Source: Bradyrhizobium sp. ARR65
Lineage (GTDB): Bacteria; Pseudomonadota; Alphaproteobacteria; Rhizobiales; Xanthobacteraceae
NCBI RefSeq assembly: GCF_000472385.1
Contig: NZ_AWZU01000011.1
Coordinates: 106 to 64,105, forward strand
DNA length: 64,000 nucleotides
Direction: 5' to 3'
Every line of letters begins with the position of its first letter. Positions within the stretch are counted from its first letter, which is position 1. Position numbers and translations under genes: made by a program. Below, piece after piece: positions 44,695-51,885 of this stretch. The notes beneath the pieces are model-generated. The model had not been told where the DNA came from. It did not search any database and saw only the letters and a list, made by a program, of their open reading frames with translations.

Positions 44695-45042
44695 ATGCGG
44701 CCGACCACCGCGTCCGATGGCAATGTGTTCAACTTCAACGCGCTGCTGCATCCCGGTACCGTGTTCGACCATCCGCGAGATGTGGTGTCACATCCCACGC
44801 TGAGCCTCGCCGAGAAGCGCGCCATTTTGTCGTCGTGGGTCTCAGACGCTTCCGCCATCGCTTCGTGCCCCGCGTTGCGCGAGCCAAGCGCGCTTAAGGC
44901 GCCGGTGACGGTCGATGAGATCCTGGAAGCGCTGTCCGAACTTGATGATGGTCCGCGCGATCCGGGCGGCGGCAAGCCTCAGCATCCGCCGGGCGGTAAA
45001 CCCAACCGCCTGCAATCTGTGAGCCGAGCGCTCGCAGCCTGA
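44695..45042 (+). CDS. Conserved hypothetical protein
   Basis: The 115-residue product starts MRPTTASDGNVFNFNALLHP, continues with HPTLSLAEKRAILSSWVSDA and a helix EILEALSELDD, and ends in a Gly/Pro/His linker and a helical tail. It is predicted soluble. Homologues with HPxLSxxEKRAxLxSWxSDA appear often in Bradyrhizobium, without known function. GGAGG five bases before the ATG decides the start. First of three small genes in a row. Confidence 0.75.
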   Translation: MRPTTASDGNVFNFNALLHPGTVFDHPRDVVSHPTLSLAEKRAILSSWVSDASAIASCPALREPSALKAPVTVDEILEALSELDDGPRDPGGGKPQHPPGGKPNRLQSVSRALAA

Positions 45043-45055
45043 ACGGGAGGAAAGC

Positions 45056-45253
45056 ATGTATGAGACAAAACTGCCGCTGCACGTGCTGGACGCCGTCGAG
45101 CGTCGCTGGGCGGCCAAGCTGCAACAGGAAGTGTCGGCGTGGAAAGACAGTCGCGTGCGAGGCGGCCCAGTCCGACGCCCCCCTGATAAGAAGCTTGAGC
45201 GGGTCAGGCCGCAGCGTTCGCCCGCGGGAGTGACCATCGTGGGGTCGCAATGA
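45056..45253 (+). CDS. Small basic protein
   Basis: The 65-residue product begins MYETKLPLHVLDAVERRWAA, a predicted helix, and is followed by a basic Arg/Pro/Lys-rich tail that might contact nucleic acid. A strong ribosome binding site (GGGAGGAAAGC) precedes the ATG. Its last codons overlap the start of the next gene as ATGA, so translation is coupled. No family is recognised. Confidence 0.65.
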   Translation: MYETKLPLHVLDAVERRWAAKLQQEVSAWKDSRVRGGPVRRPPDKKLERVRPQRSPAGVTIVGSQ

Positions 45254-45432
45254 CCCGCACATCCGGCCAGAAGCGTTGTCCAAAATGCGGCAAGCCAATG
45301 GTGCTGGCTCTGGTGCCGGGCGGCAAAGGCGAGCGTATGCCGCAATGCTTGGACTGTGACGGCCCCGATCCGCTCAAATCGGGCGAAGCCGAAGGATGGG
45401 TCAAAAGCCCCTTGCGGCCACCGGCCGAGTGA
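45250..45432 (+). CDS. Small zinc-ribbon-like protein
   Basis: The 60-residue product has two Cys pairs, RCPKCGKPM and PQCLDCDGPDP, spaced as in a one-domain zinc ribbon, with a polar tail. Homologues with CPKCGxPM ... CLDCDGPDPLKS appear in Bradyrhizobium and may bind zinc; no role is known. Its ATG overlaps the previous stop, and a repeat cluster follows its stop codon. Confidence 0.7.
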   Translation: MTRTSGQKRCPKCGKPMVLALVPGGKGERMPQCLDCDGPDPLKSGEAEGWVKSPLRPPAE

Positions 45433-45438
45433 GGTGGG

Positions 45439-45472
45439 ATCATGATCCGGTTAGATGGAATCGGACGATGAC
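45439..45472. repeat. Palindromic repeat unit related to 4056-4089
   Basis: On the minus strand it reads CGTCCGATTCCATCTAACC then GGATCATGATC, which differs from the element at 4056-4089 at only a few positions. Confidence 0.6.
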
Positions 45473-45500
45473 TGAGGTCTTGTTTGAGCGGACTCCGCCG

Positions 45501-45590
45501 TCCTTGCGAGCCAACGGGTCCGCGCGAAGCGCGGTTGGGCTCGGCGAAGCAATACAAACTTTCTCCGTGGATGCAATCTGGACTGCTTAG
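45501..45590. repeat. Second intergenic repeat type
   Basis: The pieces TCCTTGCGAGCCAACGGG, GCGCGAAGCGCG and CGGCGAAGCAAT, then GCAATCTGGACTGCTT, follow the layout of a common Bradyrhizobium intergenic element. It lies between the zinc-ribbon gene and the end of the convergent carrier gene. Confidence 0.55.
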
Positions 45591-45664
45591 TCGCTTCCCT
45601 TCTCGCTCCGATACAACTTAATCAGTCGATGCGCTAACCTGACTCTTCGGGTCCGGATCATGCG

Positions 45665-46918
45665 TCAGCGGATTGCTGCCGCGAGCGCCGCGATCAGAGC
45701 GGGCGGGGTGACGAGCACGCCGATCTGCAGGAAGCGCCAGGCGGTCACGCGGATACGCTCCCGCCGCAATGCGACCAGCCACAGGATGGTCGCAAGCGAT
45801 CCGGTGACGGACAGGTTCGGCCCGAGATCGACCCCGATCAGCATGGCGCTGACCACTTTCGACGGAAGATGATCGCTTGCGGCGACCGAGCCGGCTACCA
45901 GTCCGACCGGAAGGTTGTTGGCGATGTTGGTGGCCATTGCGGTGACGAGCCCTGTGCCCCACGCGGTCTGTCTTGCGGATATCTCGACCGCGTCATGCAG
46001 GAAGGCGTTGAGCTGGCCGATCGCACCGGTCCTGGCCAGCGCTTCCACGATGACAAACAGGCCTGCGACCAGCGGCAGGACGCCCCAGGAAATGCCTTTC
46101 ATCACCGGCCAGGGCGACTGCCGGCTTAACGCGAGCACGGCGGTCGCGGTAAGCACACCGCAGATGAAAGTCGGCAAGCCCAGTTGCACATCGAGCGCGG
46201 AGGCCGTCACCAGCACCGCGCCGATGGCGGCAATCCCGATCGCCGTCAATCTGCCGCCGCGGCCGAGCTTCGGTTTGGGCACACTGATCTCGAGTTTTTC
46301 CTCCGCCAAGGAGCGGGCCTGGGTCAGCCGAAGCACGACATAGGTGACGACGATCGAAGCGACGGACGGCAGGGCGAACTCGCGCAGCCATTCGATAAGA
46401 TGCGGCATGCGTGCGCCGAACACGACGAGATTGGCGGGATTGGAGATCGGCAGCACGAAGCTCGCCGCATTGGCGATGAAGGCGCAGATAAAGAGATAGG
46501 GCAGGGGACTTGCGCCGGCGGCGCGGGTCGCCGCATAGACCGCTGGCGTCAGCACGATGGCGGTGGCGTCGTTGGACAACAGCACGGTCACGAGAATGCC
46601 GACCGCATAGACCAGCAGGAACAGCCGCCGGGGTGAACCGCGTGCATGGTCGACGGCAAAGGCCGCGAGGTAATTGAACAGGCCCTCACAGCGTGCGAGT
46701 TCGGCCGTCAGCATCATGCCGATCAGGAAGAAATAGACGTCGAGGCCCTTGCCCACGCCGCGGAGCGCATCGCCCCACGGCAGCAGCCCCAGCAGCACCA
46801 GCGCGACCGCGCCCGCAACCGCCCAGATCGCTTCCGGCAGGTGGAAGGGCCTAACGATGACGCCCGCGGTCGCCAGGATGATGATGCTCCAGGCCAAAAG
46901 CACGTCATGCGGCGTCAT
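45665..46918 (-). CDS. ArsB/SLC13-like ion transporter
   Basis: The 417-residue protein has about eleven hydrophobic segments. It shows family signatures VLLSNDATAIVLTPAV and LPISNPANLVVFGAR in the first half and AMATNIANNLPVGLVAGS in the second, matching the ArsB/NhaD/citrate ion-transporter superfamily. It may export arsenite or move organic anions; no ars genes are near, so the substrate is open. The Met at 46918 follows GGAGACGACGCGAGA. It is 31 bases after the MFS gene and probably cotranscribed. Confidence 0.85.
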   Translation of the reverse strand: MTPHDVLLAWSIIILATAGVIVRPFHLPEAIWAVAGAVALVLLGLLPWGDALRGVGKGLDVYFFLIGMMLTAELARCEGLFNYLAAFAVDHARGSPRRLFLLVYAVGILVTVLLSNDATAIVLTPAVYAATRAAGASPLPYLFICAFIANAASFVLPISNPANLVVFGARMPHLIEWLREFALPSVASIVVTYVVLRLTQARSLAEEKLEISVPKPKLGRGGRLTAIGIAAIGAVLVTASALDVQLGLPTFICGVLTATAVLALSRQSPWPVMKGISWGVLPLVAGLFVIVEALARTGAIGQLNAFLHDAVEISARQTAWGTGLVTAMATNIANNLPVGLVAGSVAASDHLPSKVVSAMLIGVDLGPNLSVTGSLATILWLVALRRERIRVTAWRFLQIGVLVTPPALIAALAAAIR

Positions 46919-46949
46919 TCTCGCGTCGTCTCCTGCAAGTTGCGAACAA

Positions 46950-48236
46950 TCATTCGGCAGCGATAGCGGATGCGGGCAGCTCTGTCTGCCCCAATCGGCA
47001 TGCGTCTTCGTCGGACCTCTCGCGCGTTTCCGGCAGCAGCAGCCAGCACACGGCAAAGCCGACCGCCGCCACCGCGCCAAGGGTGAGAAACGCCGCGCTG
47101 TAGCCGGCCTTGACCGCCACCACGCCCGCAAGCGCGGTGGAGAGCGCGGCCCCGATGCTCTGTGCCGTGATGATCGCGCCTTGCGCGACGTTGAAGCGTC
47201 CGGTGTTACGCGTGAGATCCGCCACGATGACGGGAAAAATCGCGCCGAAAATGCCGGCGCCGATACCGTCGAGCAGTTGCACGCCGACGAGCCACGCCCT
47301 GTCATCGGATAGGGTGTAAAGCGCCCCGCGTAGAGGGAGGATCAGGAGCGCGGCGAGGAACAAGCGCTTGTGGCCCCATCTGTCGGCGCGCGCACCCACC
47401 AGCATCGCCATCGGCACCATCACGATTTGCGCGGCGACGATGCAGGCCGACATCAGGCTGGTGCCGAGATTCTTGTCCTGCAGCGCCAGCTTCTGTCCGA
47501 CCAGCGGCAGCATCGCCGCGTTCGAGAGATGGAACAGCGTCACGCAGACGGCGAAGATCAGGAGCGGGCGGCAGGTCAGGAGAATGCTCAACCCCGAGGG
47601 CTCTCCCTTTGCGCCGCTGACCTTGCTTCCATGTTCATTCAGGCCGCGCGCGAGATCGTGGTCGATTGCGCTTTCCGGGATCGCGAGCACGCTGACGAAG
47701 CTGGCGAGGGAATTGAAGGCGAGCAGGCAGAATACGACCTGCGGACCGAACACATAGGCGGCTCCTCCTGCGAGGGCTGCCGTGGTCGCGTTGCCGGCAT
47801 GATTGAAGCTCTCATTGCGACCGATCCGCGCGGTGAAGGCGTGGGTGCCGACCACGCCGAGCGACACCGCAGCCAGCGCAGGCGGGAGGATCACGCCGGC
47901 CGCGTGGGCAATGCCTTGCGAGATCGCGACCGGCCAGAAGTTCGGAAACGACGGCAACAGCAGGCAGGCACCGGTGAGGATCAGGGCCGCGGCGACCATC
48001 ACCAGACGCTTTGCGCGTGTCGCATCCACCAGCGCGCCGGCCGGCGTCTGCGCGATAATGCCGGCGACGGTCGCAATCGACATCACGAGGCCGATGTGTG
48101 CCTCGTCCCATTTCTGCTCGGTCAAGAGATATATCGCAAGATACGGACCCAGCCCGTCACGCACATCGGCGAGAAAGAAATTGGCGGCATCGAGGGCGCA
48201 GGTCGCACGCCGTTTGGTGACGGAATCGGCTGCCAT
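46950..48236 (-). CDS. MFS transporter
   Basis: The 428-residue protein has about twelve hydrophobic segments. The loop after helix 2 reads AGALVDATRAKRLVMV and the equivalent loop in the second half is GARADRWGHKRLFL, both typical of the major facilitator superfamily. The drug or metabolite carried is not clear. The start at 48236 is the first Met before helix 1. It may be in one operon with the tandem-domain protein upstream (47 bases) and the ArsB-like gene downstream. Confidence 0.85.
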   Translation of the reverse strand: MAADSVTKRRATCALDAANFFLADVRDGLGPYLAIYLLTEQKWDEAHIGLVMSIATVAGIIAQTPAGALVDATRAKRLVMVAAALILTGACLLLPSFPNFWPVAISQGIAHAAGVILPPALAAVSLGVVGTHAFTARIGRNESFNHAGNATTAALAGGAAYVFGPQVVFCLLAFNSLASFVSVLAIPESAIDHDLARGLNEHGSKVSGAKGEPSGLSILLTCRPLLIFAVCVTLFHLSNAAMLPLVGQKLALQDKNLGTSLMSACIVAAQIVMVPMAMLVGARADRWGHKRLFLAALLILPLRGALYTLSDDRAWLVGVQLLDGIGAGIFGAIFPVIVADLTRNTGRFNVAQGAIITAQSIGAALSTALAGVVAVKAGYSAAFLTLGAVAAVGFAVCWLLLPETRERSDEDACRLGQTELPASAIAAE

Positions 48237-48283
48237 GTTGAAACCTCGCGCCCTCGACGGATCAGTTATGATGAGCGCCTGCC

Positions 48284-48916
48284 TCAGGCGTGCGCGCCGT
48301 GATCGTGCTTGTGGCCGTGCTTTTCATCATGTTTGGGCTTGGGCTTCGGCTTTTCGGCCGTGATCGGCCGAAGCTCGCTCAAGGCGGCGCCGATTTCCTT
48401 GGCGTGGATGATGCGCCCGTGTTTGGTTTCCGCGCCATCACCGCTGACCGCCACGCTCGCGCCCGGCGCGAGAAGCCCGGCTACCTCGTTGGCCTCCTTC
48501 GGCCCGATGCGGATGACCGTGCCATCGGCAAGAAGCGCGCCGCGAAGCTCGCCCTTGGGGCCGAACAGCGACAGTCGTACCGCGCTTGCAGCCGACATCT
48601 TCTTTTTCTCGAGCTTGGGCGGCTCGCGGTCATGATCCGGTCCGCGATCGATGATCTCTGTGGCATCCGGCGCGGTAACCGCGACGGCCGCGAGCAGGGC
48701 TGCGCCCCGCGGCCGCACGCCACGGACTCTGACCGCGTCACCCGGCTTCACATGGGACACGAGTTCGGTCTCCAGATGTGGGGGCGTGTGAACGAGCGTG
48801 AGCGCTTCGTTCGCGCCGGTCATGACGAAGCCGTCGATCTCGCCGTGCGGATTGAGCACGAAGCGTTCGATTACGCCTTTCACCTCGGGCAGGCAGTTGG
48901 GGTCGATCCAATGCAT
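48284..48916 (-). CDS. Tandem-domain protein with His-rich tail
   Basis: The 210-residue product has two similar beta-rich units. One is at about residues 12-85 (GVIERFVLNPHGEIDGFVMT ... VKPGDAVRVRG), the other at about 110-180 (VRLSLFGPKGELRGALLADG ... LAPGASVAVSG), each resembling an OB-like barrel. A Lys/Pro/His tail follows (KHDEKHGHKHDHGAHA) that could bind metal. No known family is recognised. The ATG at 48916 follows GAGGAAAGTC. It precedes two transporter genes on the same strand. Confidence 0.65.
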   Translation of the reverse strand: MHWIDPNCLPEVKGVIERFVLNPHGEIDGFVMTGANEALTLVHTPPHLETELVSHVKPGDAVRVRGVRPRGAALLAAVAVTAPDATEIIDRGPDHDREPPKLEKKKMSAASAVRLSLFGPKGELRGALLADGTVIRIGPKEANEVAGLLAPGASVAVSGDGAETKHGRIIHAKEIGAALSELRPITAEKPKPKPKHDEKHGHKHDHGAHA

Positions 48917-49028
48917 GACTTTCCTCTTTTCGAAGCGGCGACGACGTCGCCGATACAAGCGGTTCAGCAACTGCTGTGCCAGAGAGAAGGTATTTGTTTT
49001 TCAAGGGGTTAGCCGCGGGCGAGGCGGC

Positions 49029-50396
49029 TCAATCGTCGTCTTTCCCGACGGCGGGCGTCGGATTTGCTGACGCTTCGCTCCCTACAAGGCCGTAGCGCTG
49101 CATTTTTGTGTAGAGAAGCTGGCGGTTGATATTGAGGCGTCGCGCCGCTTCGGTGCGATTGCCGCCGCAAGCGTCCAGCGCCTTGCGGATCATTGCTTCC
49201 TCGAGTTTGGCCACCGCCGCCGGCAGATCGCTCTCGGGTAACGCGGTCGAAACCGGCTGATGATCCGCAGCGCTGGTGTCGAGATCATCGACTTCGATGA
49301 CGTGACCCCTGGTCAGCACGCAGGCCCGTTCGATGACGTTGCGGAGTTGCCTGACATTGCCCGGCCAACTGTGATGCGTGAGCTTGTCGATCGCGGCCGG
49401 ACTAAGCTGCTTGATCGGCTGTCCGGGCGAGGCGGATAGCGCGAGAAAGTGCTCGGCGAGCGGTACGATGTCGGATGCGCGTTCGCGCAAGGGCGGGATG
49501 GCGACGGGAACGACGTTGAGACGGTAATAAAGATCTTCGCGAAACGCTCCTTGCGCCACCAGCCTTGCCAGATCGCGGTGTGTCGCCGCGACGATGCGGG
49601 CCGTGGTCCGGATCGGCTTGCCGCCGACCGGCGTGATCATCCGCTCCTGGAGCACGCGCAGGATTTTTGCCTGCGTCGCGAGCTTCATGTCACCGATCTC
49701 GTCCAGAAACAGCGTGCCATTTTCGGCGTCGCGGAACGCGCCCGAGCGGTCGCTGGTCGCACCGGTGAACGAGCCCTTTACGTGGCCGAATAGCTCGCTT
49801 TCCAAGAGGTCCTCGGGAATGGCGGCGCAATTGACCGCGATGAACGGGCCGTTCTTGCGCGCGCTATGTACATGCAGCGCGCGCGCCACCAGCTCCTTTC
49901 CGGTGCCGGTCTCGCCCAGAATGAGAACCGTGGACTGGCTGTCGGCGGCAAGTCCGATCTGCTTCTGCACCCGTCGCATGCCTTCGCTCAGGCCGATCAG
50001 CGCATCAAGAGTGGTTTTGCCGGCGATCGCCGCTGCGCGCCGTCGCGAAGGCAGGCGCTCCAGGAGCTGCTTCAGCTCCTCGCGTCCGATCGGCTTGGTG
50101 AGGTGATCGAATGCGCCGAGCCGCATCGCTTCGATCGTGTTCTCCGCACTGGCAAAGGCGGTCAACACCACGACCGCAGGCGGGGCCTCGCGCGATCGGA
50201 TCCGCCTGAGCACCTCGATGCCGTCCATGCCCGGCATGTTGACGTCGAGCAGCACGGCATCCACTTCGTCGGAGAGCGCGGCCAGACCCTCGCGGCCCGA
50301 GGAGGCCGTTTGCACTTCGTGGCCGAGATCGCTCAGCGTCTCCGCGAGTCCCTCGCGCAAGGCTGCATCGTCGTCGATGATCAGGACGTTCGCCAT
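49029..50396 (-). CDS. NtrC-family sigma-54 response regulator
   Basis: The 455-residue protein has a receiver (Asp51 in VLLDVNMPG), an AAA+ sigma-54 activator domain (Walker A GETGTGKE, Walker B LFLDEIGD) and a Fis-type C-terminal helix-turn-helix (GGNRTEAARRLNINRQLLYT). The sigma-54 contact loop reads GSFTGA instead of GAFTGA, a change in the key motif. It overlaps the sensor kinase stop by 16 bases, forming a two-component pair; target genes are unknown. Confidence 0.92.
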   Translation of the reverse strand: MANVLIIDDDAALREGLAETLSDLGHEVQTASSGREGLAALSDEVDAVLLDVNMPGMDGIEVLRRIRSREAPPAVVVLTAFASAENTIEAMRLGAFDHLTKPIGREELKQLLERLPSRRRAAAIAGKTTLDALIGLSEGMRRVQKQIGLAADSQSTVLILGETGTGKELVARALHVHSARKNGPFIAVNCAAIPEDLLESELFGHVKGSFTGATSDRSGAFRDAENGTLFLDEIGDMKLATQAKILRVLQERMITPVGGKPIRTTARIVAATHRDLARLVAQGAFREDLYYRLNVVPVAIPPLRERASDIVPLAEHFLALSASPGQPIKQLSPAAIDKLTHHSWPGNVRQLRNVIERACVLTRGHVIEVDDLDTSAADHQPVSTALPESDLPAAVAKLEEAMIRKALDACGGNRTEAARRLNINRQLLYTKMQRYGLVGSEASANPTPAVGKDDD

Positions 50397-51835
50397 GGCA
50401 CCTCGATCTCGAAACATGCGCCGGATGCTGTCGGCGCAAGCCGTGCTTCTCCGCGGTGAGCGCCCGCGATTTCCCGCACGATCGCCAGTCCGAGACCAGT
50501 CCCATCGGCCCGCGCGGTCGCAAACGGTTCGAACAGGCGCTCGCGGATGTCTTCGCTGACGCCGGGGCCGGTGTCGGTGACCCGCAACACCAGTTTATCG
50601 CCGCGATGGAGCGCGTCGATAGTGATGCGACCACCGGATTGGGTGTTCTGGATCGCGTTGAGGATTAAGTTATCGAGAGTCCGCTGCATCTGGAAGGGAT
50701 CGAAGCGGGGTAGTGGATTGTCGGCATCCAAAGTTCCGGCCTGCAAGGTGACGCCCTTTGCCGTCGCGAGCTCCTGATGGGGTTCGATCGTGCCTTGGAC
50801 GAAGGCGGCGAGCTCGATATCTTGCGGCTTGAGATCGCCTGCCTGAGTCATTTGCAGGAGATTGCGCAGCAATGCATCCAGCCGCGCGACCTGGGCAAGG
50901 ATCGTTTGCAGCGCCGTGGTCTTGCGGCGGTCGTCCGAAGAGGCGAGTGCGTTTTCGGCCTTGAGCCGCATTGCGGCAATGGGATTTCGAATCTCATGGG
51001 CAAGGCCGGCGGACAACCGCCCGACCGCGGCCAGCCGTTCAGCCGTGGCGGCACGCCGGCGCTCCAGCGCAAGCCGTTCGCCGGTCTCATTCAGCGCGTC
51101 GACCAGCCGGTCGAGTTCCTGTTCATGCGTGTGCGGAAGCTTGGGCAGATCGACCGCGCCGCTGTCGCTCTTGCCAAGCGCCGCCTCCAACAGCGCGATC
51201 TTCCGTGACCAGGACACAAGCACGCGCGCGAGCCAGACGGCTGAACCGAAAATGGTCAGCGCGAGGACGATCAGCCCGGCCAGCAACTGCGTGTAGGCCG
51301 GACCCGCCGCGGAGAACACGCGCGTCATCGTCCAGGCGGTAGCGCCTTGCAACGGTCCGCGCAGTGGACAGGCATGCACGAGGAGAGTTTGCGAGCGCGA
51401 CGGCTGTCGTAGCCCGGCCGGCTGCCCGGATCGCAGCGCTTCGGCGTTGATCTCGCGAATCGTGTTCAGCTCGGCCGCGGGAAGATCGGTCTTCGGGCCG
51501 GTGCCTTCATAGGACGGAAAGGCATAGGCGAGCGAGCCTGCGTCCGCCTGCCAGATGCCGCCTTCGACTCCAATGGCCGTCGCGAGAGCCGCCTGGACCA
51601 AGGCCGCAAGCTGTTGCTTGAGCTTGTCATCGATCGCCGGGCCGATCCGATCCGAAGTGGAGGCTTGATATCGGTCGGCGATGTCGCGGCAGGCCCGCGC
51701 CACCAGCTCCTCGGCGCGCGCGACGCGTGCATTTGCCGTCTGCTGAAAGGATTCGACGAGAAGGTAGGCCGTCGCCGCGCCGGAGATGACCAGCATGATC
51801 CACAGAGCCAGCAGTCGGGAGCGAAGGGAGGGCAT
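50381..51835 (-). CDS. Membrane sensor histidine kinase of an NtrC-type pair
   Basis: The 484-residue protein has helix 1 (about residues 8-28), a periplasmic sensor region (about 30-185) and helix 2 (about 187-208). A HAMP-like linker follows, then a HisKA domain (phospho-His in GLAHEIRNPIAAM) and an ATPase domain (NAIQNTQ, DTGPGV, GTGLGLAIV). It should phosphorylate the regulator gene that overlaps it. The signal is unknown; the layout recalls NtrB/DctB-like sensors. Confidence 0.9.
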   Translation of the reverse strand: MPSLRSRLLALWIMLVISGAATAYLLVESFQQTANARVARAEELVARACRDIADRYQASTSDRIGPAIDDKLKQQLAALVQAALATAIGVEGGIWQADAGSLAYAFPSYEGTGPKTDLPAAELNTIREINAEALRSGQPAGLRQPSRSQTLLVHACPLRGPLQGATAWTMTRVFSAAGPAYTQLLAGLIVLALTIFGSAVWLARVLVSWSRKIALLEAALGKSDSGAVDLPKLPHTHEQELDRLVDALNETGERLALERRRAATAERLAAVGRLSAGLAHEIRNPIAAMRLKAENALASSDDRRKTTALQTILAQVARLDALLRNLLQMTQAGDLKPQDIELAAFVQGTIEPHQELATAKGVTLQAGTLDADNPLPRFDPFQMQRTLDNLILNAIQNTQSGGRITIDALHRGDKLVLRVTDTGPGVSEDIRERLFEPFATARADGTGLGLAIVREIAGAHRGEARLAPTASGACFEIEVPWRTS

Positions 51836-51885
51836 TGCTGCTCTTGCGCCTCAGACATCCGCGTTCTGTTCCAGGGCGAGCGCTC

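Noticed and set aside
47370..48302. 310-codon + strand frame rich in His, Arg and Asp
   Set aside because: Shadow of the MFS gene on the minus strand.
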